NCBI GenBank assembly: GCA_964575025.1
Contig: CAZNPV010000017.1
Span: 5,499-69,498, forward strand
Reading direction: 5' to 3'
Length of the DNA: 64,000 nucleotides
DNA from: JABMQB01 sp964575025
GTDB taxonomy: Bacteria; Bacteroidota; Bacteroidia; Bacteroidales; Prolixibacteraceae
Of this stretch, positions 8,080 to 15,703 are shown piece after piece. A program made the translations under genes and the position numbers. Position 1 is the first letter of the stretch. Each line of letters begins with the position of its first letter. The notes under the pieces were generated by a model that was not told where the DNA came from, ran no database searches, and was given only the letters and a program-made list of their open reading frames with translations.

Positions 8080-8663
8080 GGCGTTGTATTGAATGTTTGC
8101 ATGAATTCTTCCATCCATTCCGGAACCGGACTCTCCGGCAGAGGAACCCGGGCAAAGGGCACACTGGAGAGGCTGTTAACCCTTCCATGGGGCACTTCCC
8201 GGTGGCACTCGATGCACGTCCTGCTCTCCATATTTTCTGTGTGAAAAGAAGCATCCCGCACCAGTTTGGGATCGTTTAACAAATCGGTATGGCAACGGAT
8301 ACAATTGTTGCGGACTACCTCAGCACCCTCTTCCTTAATGAAAATTACCTGGGGTTCCTTCCTGAGGGTAAAAATGGTGGCATGCCGCAATCCATCCTTT
8401 GCTTTAAAATAATATTTTGCGGTAACACTGGTATGCGGCACATGGCAGTCGTTGCAGTGGGTAACTTCCCGGTGCGAACTATGGTTCCAGGTGGCATACT
8501 GGGGAGCCATAATGTGGCAGTTGGTACAGGTGGCCGGTTTGTCGGAAAGATAGGAGTGCGCTTTGGATACGTAAACAAGAAACAAAACCGTACCCGTCAT
8601 TACAGCAACAAGAATCATCACCGGGAATCTCCATTTTTCTGGAGGCAGAAATCGTCGGATCAT
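8076..8663 (-). CDS. nrfH: Tetrahaem cytochrome c quinol dehydrogenase NrfH
   Basis: NrfH is the NapC/NirT-type membrane partner of NrfA that oxidises menaquinol. ATG at 8663 (MIRRFLPPEKW) is preferred over an in-frame ATG at 8774, because it puts the single membrane helix (VMILVAVMTGTVLFLVYV) near the N-terminus as in the family. Four haem motifs are present: CTNCH, CNDCH, CIRCH and CIECH. The protein has 195 residues. It overlaps nrfA by four bases, so the two form an nrfHA operon on the minus strand, divergent from the porin at 8921. Confidence 0.95.
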   Translation of the reverse strand: MIRRFLPPEKWRFPVMILVAVMTGTVLFLVYVSKAHSYLSDKPATCTNCHIMAPQYATWNHSSHREVTHCNDCHVPHTSVTAKYYFKAKDGLRHATIFTLRKEPQVIFIKEEGAEVVRNNCIRCHTDLLNDPKLVRDASFHTENMESRTCIECHREVPHGRVNSLSSVPFARVPLPESPVPEWMEEFMQTFNTTP

Positions 8664-8832
8664 ATTTGTTTCTTTTCGGTTTCTGTTATGCGATCCTATC
8701 CTTTGTTTGTTGCCTTCCGGAAAGGCATGCCTATGCAATATAAGATTTCCTTTTCGTATTTTTTTATCTTCCAATTAATTTAAAATCAAAATAAATTAGC
8801 CTTCCAGGCTTTTCAGGTATCGCATTGAAATG

Positions 8833-8860
8833 TTGAATTGACACGAATATGTTATTTTTG
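8833..8860 (+). promoter_or_regulatory. Promoter of the porin gene
   Basis: TTG at 8833-8835 and TATTTTTG at 8853-8860 with a 17-base spacer fit the Bacteroidota -33/-7 consensus. The coding start follows 60 bases downstream. Confidence 0.6.
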
Positions 8861-8920
8861 ACAGGTCGGGATAGCAAATAATGGTTATTTAAAAAACATA
8901 AAAATTAATTTACTGCTGTT

Positions 8921-10153
8921 ATGAAAAAAACGGGTTTCGTACTATGTATTTTTCTTTCGCTGACAGGTTACTCACAGGGTTTTTTATCTTCAAAGAACAT
9001 TCAGGTTGATCTGTCCGGATTTGTCCGCAACGATTTTATTTTTGATGCAAGGCGCAACTTAGGAGCTGCGGATGATTTGTTCGAATTGTATCCCTTGAAG
9101 CCGGATTATGATGAGAATGGCAAAGACCTGAATGCCGTATCGAGTGCCAAGTTTCTGAATACTTTTTCAAGGTTTGGCGCCCGTTTTTCAGGGCTGGAAA
9201 TGGGAAAAGCCAAAATCAGTGGGTTCATTGAATTTGATTTCACGGGAGGAAGCCAGACACCGAACTTGCGTTTACGGCACGCCAATACGCAGATTGAATG
9301 GTCAAAATCGAAACTGCTCATTGGTAGGGCCTGGCATCCTCTGTTTATTGAGAAGGTGTATCCGGCCACGTTAAATGAAAATACCGGCCTGCCGTTCCAG
9401 GTCTTTAACCGGAGTCCACAGGTGAGGTTTACCCATACCCTTACCAAAAATATGGATCTTATTCTTGCTGCGGTTTACCAGTTTGATTACAGCAACCGGG
9501 GGCCTCAGGGGAAGAGCTATCAGTATCAACGCGACGCCCTGATCCCCGATGTAAGCGGACAACTTCAGTTTTACAATGAAAACTGGGTTCTTGGGGCAGC
9601 CATCGGCTGGAAATCCATTCAACCACGAACCTCAACATCCGGAACCAACGGAACCTTTAAAACCTCTGAAAAACTGAACACTTTATCTGCCCTGGCTTAT
9701 CTGAAATATTCAAAAGGGAAGGTTACTCTTATGGCCAAATCGATGTTCGGACAGAATGTGAGTGAAAGTTTGCTTCCGGGAGGCTACGCCGTTGCCAGTC
9801 GTGACGAGGCAACGGGTGCAGAAACATACACACCCCAGAACCATGTTTACAACTGGGTAAACCTGGTCTATGGCGAGGCATGGAAATTCGGCTTGTATGC
9901 CGGTTATTTAAAGAACCTCGGTACCACGGATACCCCGGCAGGACCTTTTTATGGAATGGGCACCGATATCGACAGGATCTATAAGATATCTCCTCAGTTG
10001 ATCTATACGTATAAAAACTTTATGTTTGGGTGGGAGATCAGTATGACAACTGCAGCTTACGGCGATATCGATTATTCCGGTAAAGGAAAAATTATCAATA
10101 CAGAAGATGTTACCAATCTAAGGAATATGGTTTCCATAGCGTACCTGTTTTAA
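8921..10153 (+). CDS. Outer-membrane beta-barrel porin (DcaP-like)
   Basis: The 410-residue protein has a signal peptide (MKKTGFVLCIFLSLTGYSQG) followed by a run of amphipathic strands with aromatic girdles, and ends in an aromatic-terminated strand (LRNMVSIAYLF), as expected for an outer-membrane beta-barrel. The opening VDLSGFVRNDFIFDARRN and the overall size resemble DcaP-type porins of Bacteroidota. The substrate is not evident. It is divergent from nrfHA with its own promoter, so a role in letting small anions into the periplasm is possible but is inference from position alone. Confidence 0.75.
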   Translation: MKKTGFVLCIFLSLTGYSQGFLSSKNIQVDLSGFVRNDFIFDARRNLGAADDLFELYPLKPDYDENGKDLNAVSSAKFLNTFSRFGARFSGLEMGKAKISGFIEFDFTGGSQTPNLRLRHANTQIEWSKSKLLIGRAWHPLFIEKVYPATLNENTGLPFQVFNRSPQVRFTHTLTKNMDLILAAVYQFDYSNRGPQGKSYQYQRDALIPDVSGQLQFYNENWVLGAAIGWKSIQPRTSTSGTNGTFKTSEKLNTLSALAYLKYSKGKVTLMAKSMFGQNVSESLLPGGYAVASRDEATGAETYTPQNHVYNWVNLVYGEAWKFGLYAGYLKNLGTTDTPAGPFYGMGTDIDRIYKISPQLIYTYKNFMFGWEISMTTAAYGDIDYSGKGKIINTEDVTNLRNMVSIAYLF

Positions 10154-10247
10154 ATAAAATAGGTTAATTTTAGGGTATCATTATTTTTTAAGGTTGGGTG
10201 GAATAAAAAGGTGCCAGCCAGCCATAATATTTTAAAAATGTGAACAA

Positions 10248-10679
10248 ATGGCATACGAAATTTCAGTATTCCTCGAGAATAAAATCGGGCATTTTGAACA
10301 AATAACAGCTATCCTCAGGGATGCAGGGGTTAACATCAGGTCGATTACTCTGAACAATATTTCGCATGGCTGGGCTGTTTTGAATCTGTTGGCCGACCAG
10401 CCTGAGAAAGCCTATCGGTTGTTGTCGGAGAAAGGCCATTCGGTTGCTCTGCGGGAGGTTCTTGCGCTGGAGATGAAAGATGAAGCCGGAGGCCTGGATG
10501 AGTTGCTTCTGAAGTTGTCCAGGGCCGGTGTTCATTTCGATAATGCCTACAGTCGTCTTCTTTCCGGGAAAAATATGGCTATCCTGATTCTTGAGGTTCC
10601 CGATGTGATTGAAGCCAGGGAAAGGCTTGCGAAAGCAGGGATTGTTATTCTCGATGATTCAGTTGTTTACGGCTATTAA
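10248..10679 (+). CDS. Tandem ACT-domain amino-acid-binding protein
   Basis: The 143 residues form two ACT modules with no catalytic domain. The first opens with ISVFLENKIGHFEQITAILRDAGVNIRSI, the classic strand-helix-strand that binds amino acids at a dimer interface; the second covers about residues 70-143. It precedes a phenylacetate-CoA ligase by 65 bases, and a paralogue (12048-12476) follows that ligase. Small ACT proteins of this kind are commonly found beside PaaK-type ligases and 2-oxoacid:ferredoxin oxidoreductases, where they probably sense aromatic or branched-chain amino acids. Confidence 0.85.
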   Translation: MAYEISVFLENKIGHFEQITAILRDAGVNIRSITLNNISHGWAVLNLLADQPEKAYRLLSEKGHSVALREVLALEMKDEAGGLDELLLKLSRAGVHFDNAYSRLLSGKNMAILILEVPDVIEARERLAKAGIVILDDSVVYGY

Positions 10680-10744
10680 ACAATCGCAGCACATCCTGTT
10701 ATGCGAAACCCCGGAACCATCTAGGAACAGGCAATTTTTGATGT

Positions 10745-12043
10745 ATGATCTGGAATGAAAACATAGAGTGCTCCGGCCGGGAGCAGATGAGGCAGCTTCA
10801 GAGCGAAAGGTTGCTGGAAACGGTGAAAAGAGTGTATTCAAATGTTTCCAGCTACAGGAAAAAAATGCAGGAAACGGAGCTGGTCCCGGAAGATATCAGA
10901 AGCATCGATGATTTGCCGTTACTTCCTTTCACCGATAAATCGGATTTACGTGATCATTATCCGTTCGGGATGTTTACCGTTCCGATGAGTGAGATTGTGA
11001 GGCTTCATGCCAGTTCAGGGACTACCGGCAAGCCGGTTGTTGTGGGGTATACACGCAGGGATCTGAACATGTGGGCTGAGGTAGTAACCCGGGCCTTATG
11101 CATGGCCGGGGCTCATAAAAACGACATCGTCCAGGTTGCTTATGGGTACGGGTTGTTTACAGGAGGCCTCGGTTTGCATTACGGTACCGAAAACCTGGGT
11201 GCTACTGTAATCCCCATATCAGGAGGGAACACAAAAAAGCAAATTCAGTTAATGCAGGATTTCGGGTCGACCGTGATTTCCTGTACGCCTTCGTATGCTT
11301 TGCACCTGGCAGAAGCATTTAACGACCTGGGAATCGATCCTGCGGAAATGAAGCTGCGGATCGGCCTGTTTGGGGCGGAACCCTGGAGCGAGAATATGCG
11401 CAAAGAGATTGAAGAGAAACTGAAGATTAAAGCGATCGATATTTATGGATTAAGCGAAATAGTAGGCCCGGGGGTTTCCTGTGAATGTGAAGCACAAAAC
11501 GGGATGCATGTGAATGAAGACCATTTTATCCCTGAAATTATTGACCCGGAAACGTTACAGCCTTTGCAGGCCGGGGAACTCGGCGAACTGGTTTTTACGA
11601 CCCTTACCAAGGAGGGGATTCCCCTGATCCGGTACCGTACGCGCGACCTTACCCGGCTCAATTACGCGAAGTGTGCCTGCGGGCGGACGCTGGTGCGAAT
11701 GGATAAATGCCTCGGCCGGAGCGACGACATGCTCATCATCCGGGGTGTGAATGTTTTTCCGTCGCAGATTGAAAGCATCCTGCTCGAAATGAGCGAAACC
11801 GAACCCCACTACCTGCTCGTCGTGGATCGGGAAGGAACCCTGGATACCCTTCATGTGATGGTGGAAGTGCAGGAGCAGTTTTTCTCCGATGAAATAAAAC
11901 AACTTCAGGCACTGAGAACGAAAATTACGGATGCGATGCAAAGTACCCTGGGCCTTTCGGTTCATGTGAAACTGGTGGAACCTAAAACCATCGAACGTAC
12001 ATCGGGAAAAGCAAAAAGAGTAATCGACAACAGAAAAATGTAA
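10745..12043 (+). CDS. paaK: Phenylacetate-CoA ligase
   Basis: This AMP-forming ligase of the adenylate-forming superfamily has 432 residues, normal for PaaK. The P-loop-like motif is LHASSGTTGKPVVVGYT (about residue 80-95), YGLSEIVGPGVSCEC is the second core motif, and IRYRTRDLTRL and RSDDMLIIRGVNVFPSQIE mark the hinge and C-terminal domain. It activates phenylacetate or other aryl acetates to CoA esters. In an anaerobe without visible aerobic paa genes, it more likely works with aryl-pyruvate oxidation, interconverting arylacetyl-CoA and acid during aromatic amino-acid metabolism. It is flanked by two ACT-domain genes; the downstream one starts four bases after the stop. Confidence 0.9.
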   Translation: MIWNENIECSGREQMRQLQSERLLETVKRVYSNVSSYRKKMQETELVPEDIRSIDDLPLLPFTDKSDLRDHYPFGMFTVPMSEIVRLHASSGTTGKPVVVGYTRRDLNMWAEVVTRALCMAGAHKNDIVQVAYGYGLFTGGLGLHYGTENLGATVIPISGGNTKKQIQLMQDFGSTVISCTPSYALHLAEAFNDLGIDPAEMKLRIGLFGAEPWSENMRKEIEEKLKIKAIDIYGLSEIVGPGVSCECEAQNGMHVNEDHFIPEIIDPETLQPLQAGELGELVFTTLTKEGIPLIRYRTRDLTRLNYAKCACGRTLVRMDKCLGRSDDMLIIRGVNVFPSQIESILLEMSETEPHYLLVVDREGTLDTLHVMVEVQEQFFSDEIKQLQALRTKITDAMQSTLGLSVHVKLVEPKTIERTSGKAKRVIDNRKM

Positions 12044-12047
12044 GGAA

Positions 12048-12476
12048 ATGATAAAAAAGCAAGTATCGGTATTCCTCGAAAATAAAATCGGGCGGCTGAA
12101 TGAAGTGACCCATATCCTCGGTAAAAACGGGATTAACATTTCAGCATTCAGCATTGCTGACACATCGGACTTTGGCATCCTGCGGATCATTGTCCCCGAT
12201 CCGGAAAAAGCGCTGAAGGTGCTGAAAGAAAATAACTTCTCGGCCAAAACAACCGATGTGGTATTTATGAATTCGCCCAATAAACCGGGGGCGCTGGCAA
12301 AAGCCCTTCAGGTATTAAATTCCGAAGAAGTATCCATTGAATACATGTATGCTTTCTCCATGAATGAAGAAACCGCAGTGATTGTGATCAAACCTTCCGA
12401 TCTTTCTTTATGCATGGAAAAACTCAAAAAGCATCAGGATGCATTCATATCAGACGGAGAACATTATATTATTTAG
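12048..12476 (+). CDS. Tandem ACT-domain amino-acid-binding protein
   Basis: This 142-residue paralogue of the gene at 10248 opens with QVSVFLENKIGRLNEVTHILGKNGINISAFS and contains a second ACT unit after about residue 70 (VVFMNSPNKPGALAKALQVL). There is no enzyme domain. It starts four bases after paaK and must be co-transcribed with it, which points to amino-acid sensing tied to the ligase reaction. Confidence 0.88.
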   Translation: MIKKQVSVFLENKIGRLNEVTHILGKNGINISAFSIADTSDFGILRIIVPDPEKALKVLKENNFSAKTTDVVFMNSPNKPGALAKALQVLNSEEVSIEYMYAFSMNEETAVIVIKPSDLSLCMEKLKKHQDAFISDGEHYII

Positions 12477-12537
12477 TCTGCTCTACATTCGAGCCACCAT
12501 TCAAAGTGGTAGCATGACTGTTTTAGTGTTTTAGCTG

Positions 12538-12572
12538 TATTCATCCGATGACTCCAGGTCATCGGATGAATA
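12538..12572. repeat. Palindromic element, copy 1 (upstream of the ParE-type module)
   Basis: A perfect 15-bp inverted repeat, TATTCATCCGATGAC / GTCATCGGATGAATA, encloses the 5-base loop TCCAG. The same palindrome occurs at 14353-14387. Similarity continues downstream in both copies as a diverged block containing GGATAACCTG (12620-12629 here), so the repeated unit is about 100 bases. No T tract follows, so it is not an ordinary terminator. Confidence 0.9.
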
Positions 12573-12688
12573 GGTTAGAAGCATGTAAGCAGTACTGAAA
12601 GATACCCGTTGAATCATCTGGATAACCTGCAGAAGAAATTGGAGAATTTTCATACGCTGAGCAGAAACCAAATATGAATATTAATTGT

Positions 12689-12696
12689 TATTTTTG
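12689..12696 (+). promoter_or_regulatory. Promoter -7 box for the ParE-type toxin-antitoxin module
   Basis: TATTTTTG matches TAnnTTTG and lies 15 bases before the antitoxin ATG at 12711, giving a very short leader. Confidence 0.6.
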
Positions 12697-12710
12697 TAGG
12701 AGATCAAACA

Positions 12711-12932
12711 ATGGAAGTTATGAATGTCATTGAAAAAAGAGACTTTATACACAGTTATTTGCACCGTGCCAATGAAAAGACTATCAATGAGTTTTACGAA
12801 AAACTTCGTAAAGAGGAAGTTTTGGTAACCAAATTGGAAAGCAGGGCACAAAAAGCTGAAGCTGACATCCGGTCCGGGAAAGTCTTTTCAAGAGAAGAAA
12901 TCGAGCAAAGAACAGTAAACATAGGCCGCTGA
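12711..12932 (+). CDS. Antitoxin of a ParE/RelE-type module
   Basis: The 73-residue acidic, helical protein ends in KLESRAQKAEADIRSGKVFSREE, a pattern seen in small Bacteroidota antitoxins encoded just before ParE/RelE toxins; this tail would wrap the toxin. I see no recognisable ribbon-helix-helix sequence in its first half, so how it binds DNA is unclear. ATG 12720 is an alternative start. Its TGA overlaps the toxin ATG by one base, so translation is coupled. Confidence 0.75.
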   Translation: MEVMNVIEKRDFIHSYLHRANEKTINEFYEKLRKEEVLVTKLESRAQKAEADIRSGKVFSREEIEQRTVNIGR

Positions 12933-13231
12933 TGAAACTTGTTTACACAGAACAGTCACTTGTCAGCCTTGAAGAAGCATTAAATTCTATTGTCCCAAAA
13001 GTAAGCCATAAGAAACTGATTGAAATCAGAAATGAAATTTTAGATGCAGCAGACACCCTGCTATTACAGCCTTTGCAAGGAGGAACAGAACCCTATTTAG
13101 AGCATTTGAATTTAGGGCACCGCCGTTTAATTGTTAGTCATTATAAAATCATCTACCGGGTTATCGGGGAAGCAATTTACATTACTGATATCTTTGATTC
13201 CAGGCAAGATCCTGCCAAAATGAAAGGGTAA
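12932..13231 (+). CDS. ParE/RelE-superfamily toxin
   Basis: The 99-residue protein has the compact ParE/RelE layout: two helices (SLEEALNSIV, LIEIRNEILDAAD) and then the strand block GHRRLIVSHYKIIYRVIGEAIYITDIFDSRQDP, in which HYKIIYRV and the Asp-Arg end are typical. ParE proteins poison gyrase and RelE proteins cut mRNA at the ribosome; the sequence alone does not decide which. It follows the antitoxin with a one-base overlap. Confidence 0.85.
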   Translation: MKLVYTEQSLVSLEEALNSIVPKVSHKKLIEIRNEILDAADTLLLQPLQGGTEPYLEHLNLGHRRLIVSHYKIIYRVIGEAIYITDIFDSRQDPAKMKG

Positions 13232-13327
13232 ATCCCCGCCATTACCTCCAACCCTTCTGCACAAATTTTTCGTTGTGTTCTTTGCCCTTTTCCATTGTAC
13301 AGCGCGGAGCAAAAGAAACACAGTTTA

Positions 13328-13344
13328 TCCCGATACGGTCGGGA
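13328..13344. repeat. Short palindrome TCCCGA/TCGGGA
   Basis: TCCCGA (13328-13333) and TCGGGA (13339-13344) enclose TACGG. Related TCCCGAT palindromes occur at 6152-6170 and near 41740-41760 and 46780. It lies in a spacer (13232-13444) with no gene I can support. Confidence 0.5.
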
Positions 13345-13444
13345 CCCAAAAATTTATGCCCCAGGCTAAGTTACATCATCAATTTCCATACTTTTAGGCA
13401 AAAAGAATCAGGAACAGCGTAATCCAACTCTAATAAAGCGAAAT

Positions 13445-13688
13445 TTAAAATATCTGATAACCAACATTAAAATCTACCATAAAATGATAATTATGGTCAT
13501 TTAAAGTTACTGTCCCTCCAGGATGTTGCTCTGCATAAGACTGTTTTATTAATATAATCCGAGTCAAAATAAATTTTATCCTTTGTTAAAAGACTAATAC
13601 CTAAACCAACATAGGCTTTCTGTGCATTCCCTTTTGCAGTAAACAATATTACGGGAATAGCAAGTAATAGAAACAATCTGTATGACAT
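13445..13688 (-). pseudogene. Frameshifted short outer-membrane protein gene
   Basis: From ATG 13688 the frame encodes a signal peptide (MSYRLFLLLAIPVILFTAKGNAQ) and a short strand segment (AYVGLGISLLTKDKIYFDS), then stops at about 13497. Shifting frame at an AAAA run near 13545 restores a protein-like reading, SYAEQHPGGTVTLNDHNYHF followed by MVDFNVGYQIF and TAA at 13445. The last part is a typical final beta-strand of an outer-membrane protein. Even repaired, the product is only about 80 residues, so the middle of the barrel is also missing. It is a decayed gene inside the toxin-antitoxin island. Confidence 0.55.
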
Positions 13689-13695
13689 TCGATAT

Positions 13696-14235
13696 TCATT
13701 TTAATCGTTTAAAATAAATCTCTAGTTGATTCTTATCTATCATTTGATTAATTAAGGTTGTATCACTTATGCTATAAAATGCAGGAGAGTTTGAATCTGT
13801 ATAAAATTCCACAAAAGGATCCCTGTCGATAATATGTTCCTCTAATTCTTTTATAGAAGGAAGAGACGGGTTTACAGGGTTGTTTTCCATAGTATAATAT
13901 TCTTCCATAGTATAGCTTAAGAATACGGTATGATTATAGCTTTCTGCCGTTCCTAAAATAAATCCGTCGTGTAATTTTACACGATATTTGTAGTGGGGTT
14001 TCCCTGCCTTATCAAAATCGACCAAACTGTGCAAGGAAGGTTTGCTTTTTACTTCACCACCTATCAGGTTTAAATGTACATTATTGAAATAATCATTTCT
14101 GGTTTTATAGATGTTTACATGAAGGGAGCCATCGAGAGGTTCTGGGTCATCATTGCATCCTGGCCCCAAAATGACTACACAAAGCGGCAACAGGAGCAGG
14201 AAAATAGGTAGCAGGTTTATTCTTTTTGATTTCAT
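13696..14235 (-). CDS. Predicted lipoprotein, function unknown
   Basis: I do not recognise this family. ATG 14235 begins a lipoprotein-like signal (MKSKRINLLPIFLLLLPLC, then VVILGPGC); the Cys is followed by NDDPEP, an acidic stretch like the export signal that sends Bacteroidota lipoproteins to the cell surface. The open frame continues upstream to 14346 without a convincing signal. The 179 residues are polar with several Tyr/Asn-rich segments (YTMEEYYTMENNPVNPS). It lies between two toxin-antitoxin modules and directly downstream of nothing co-oriented, so its role cannot be inferred. Confidence 0.6.
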   Translation of the reverse strand: MKSKRINLLPIFLLLLPLCVVILGPGCNDDPEPLDGSLHVNIYKTRNDYFNNVHLNLIGGEVKSKPSLHSLVDFDKAGKPHYKYRVKLHDGFILGTAESYNHTVFLSYTMEEYYTMENNPVNPSLPSIKELEEHIIDRDPFVEFYTDSNSPAFYSISDTTLINQMIDKNQLEIYFKRLK

Positions 14236-14352
14236 ATGATTATTGCATAAATATAAGCAAGTTAAATTTATAAAATGGTTTCGTGGGGAGCAATGATTTT
14301 TTGAATTTATATTCGACCTGGGGGGTATTGTTTGCACCTGCACCAATTGGTT

Positions 14353-14387
14353 TATTCATCCGATGACTCTAGGTCATCGGATGAATA
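14353..14387. repeat. Palindromic element, copy 2 (upstream of higBA)
   Basis: The same 15-bp inverted repeat as at 12538-12572, perfect here too, with loop TCTAG (one base different). The block GGATAACCTG recurs at 14411-14420. It lies 118 bases before the higB start, much as copy 1 lies about 140 bases before the other antitoxin start. Confidence 0.9.
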
Positions 14388-14463
14388 GTTACATGCCAGT
14401 TAAACCATTTGGATAACCTGTAACGGAAGATTGAAAAATAGCACCCATTAAAATAAAAAACAA

Positions 14464-14499
14464 AAAAGTTACCCTATTTGGTAACTTTTGCTATCTTTG
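14464..14499 (+). promoter_or_regulatory. higBA promoter with palindromic operator
   Basis: A perfect 10-bp inverted repeat AAAAGTTACC / GGTAACTTTT (14464-14473 and 14480-14489, loop CTATTT) is followed at once by a -7 box TATCTTTG (14492-14499), six bases before the higB ATG. The palindrome covers the promoter spacer, so HigA bound there would block RNA polymerase. This is the expected autoregulatory arrangement. The transcript must be nearly leaderless. Confidence 0.8.
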
Positions 14500-14505
14500 T
14501 ACTGT

Positions 14506-14817
14506 ATGAGATTAATAAAGGAAAAGACACTTTCGGATTATTGCAGGCTGGGTAAATACAAGCAGGCTGAAGAACCTTTAAAAGCCTGGATTTATGAAGT
14601 AAAATACTCGACCTGGAATAATGCAAATGAATTGAAAGTAAAATACCGGAATGCCAGTATAATCAGTTCAAAACGGGTAGTGTTCAATATAAAAGGCAAT
14701 GATTACCGGTTAATCGTTGATGTTGAATACAAACTCAAAATTGTTTTTATAGTGTGGTTTGGCACACATAAGGAATATGATAAAATAGATGCAAAAACAG
14801 TAAGTTATGAAAACTAA
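14506..14817 (+). CDS. higB: HigB-type mRNA interferase toxin
   Basis: The 103-residue protein belongs to the RelE superfamily, HigB branch: MRLIKEKTLSDYCR, then ALKAWIYEVKYSTW-like helix, and the strands VVFNIKGNDYRLIVDVEYKL and IVFIVWFGTHKEYDKID. The last block, FGTHKEYDKI, is characteristic of HigB. HigB cuts mRNA in translating ribosomes. ATG 14506 is chosen over 14488 because the latter lies inside the operator and upstream of the -7 box. As in most hig loci, the toxin gene comes first. Confidence 0.92.
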   Translation: MRLIKEKTLSDYCRLGKYKQAEEPLKAWIYEVKYSTWNNANELKVKYRNASIISSKRVVFNIKGNDYRLIVDVEYKLKIVFIVWFGTHKEYDKIDAKTVSYEN

Positions 14818-15271
14818 AATATTAAAAACAGAAGAAGAATATAACGAAGCATGCGAAAGGATTTATTTCCTGATGAATAGTTTTGAAGATGCAATAGAAC
14901 CTAATAGCCCCGAAGGGGAAGAAATGGAACTTCTTTCCTTGCTTATTGAAAAATATGAACAGGAAAATTACCGGATGAAAGCACCATCGCCGATAGAGGC
15001 TATTAAGTTCAGGATGGAGCAAATGAACCTGAAACAAGCTGACGTGGCACCACTGTTTGGAGGGAAAACAAGGGTTTCAGAAGTTTTGAACGGAAGAAGG
15101 GCACTGACGTTAAAAATGATCACTTTATTAAACCGCTACCTGGGAATACCCCTGGAATCACTAATCAGCGGAAACAAGGAAGTGAAGTTGGAGCCTGAAA
15201 AGAAAGAGAGATTGTTGCATATATCTTCTATTAAAGATTATTTAAGCAGTGAAGGGGCATCAGTAATTTAA
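14807..15271 (+). CDS. higA: HigA-type antitoxin, helix-turn-helix
   Basis: The 154-residue antitoxin overlaps the toxin gene by 11 bases. An N-terminal region of about 55 acidic residues is followed by an XRE/Cro-type helix-turn-helix (AIKFRMEQMNLKQADVAPLFGGKTRVSEVLNGRRALTLKM split across residues 64-105) and a C-terminal tail. It should neutralise HigB and repress the module through the palindrome at 14464-14489. Confidence 0.92.
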   Translation: MKTKILKTEEEYNEACERIYFLMNSFEDAIEPNSPEGEEMELLSLLIEKYEQENYRMKAPSPIEAIKFRMEQMNLKQADVAPLFGGKTRVSEVLNGRRALTLKMITLLNRYLGIPLESLISGNKEVKLEPEKKERLLHISSIKDYLSSEGASVI

Positions 15272-15399
15272 TCCCAACCGTTTATCCCAATTAAAATGTA
15301 AAAAAATGGGATCCTGTACCCGTCGCTTCCACACAACCTTTCCGTCCTTTTTCTTTGCAGTCTCCATTTCTACTCAATTTTTTGTGAATTTTGGTGAAT

Positions 15400-15449
15400 T
15401 CGTGTTTTTGTGGCATTAAAATTTTTGCCACCAAGGCACAAAAACACGA
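15400..15449. repeat. 13-bp inverted repeat in the spacer before pheA
   Basis: TCGTGTTTTTGTG (15400-15412) pairs perfectly with CACAAAAACACGA (15437-15449) across 24 bases. The spacer 15272-15703 (432 bases) holds no gene I can support. The palindrome has no T tract after it, and the flanks are AT-rich, resembling a short mobile or degenerate repeat element. Confidence 0.55.
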
Positions 15450-15703
15450 AATAACACAAAAGGTAAAAATTTTTATAACTCAAATTCAACACTTTACAAT
15501 ACTCGATTGAACTGCGAAACGTTAGTAAATTAAACGATGCAATTCATTCGGAAAGCATTTGGATTGGTGAGTACAACTGATTATTTGTATCTTTGATTCC
15601 TTAAATTAGATATGAAAATGAAGAAACGGGTTTCACGGGCCCATGGAGTCTGTTGAACACGGATGCTTATTATGAATTGAATACCAATGTTTAACGTAAT
15701 TTT

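Noticed and set aside
12538..12572. The palindrome as an intrinsic terminator of the ACT/paaK transcript
   Set aside because: There is no T tract after it and an almost identical copy at 14353 lies in a different context, so a repeat element fits better.
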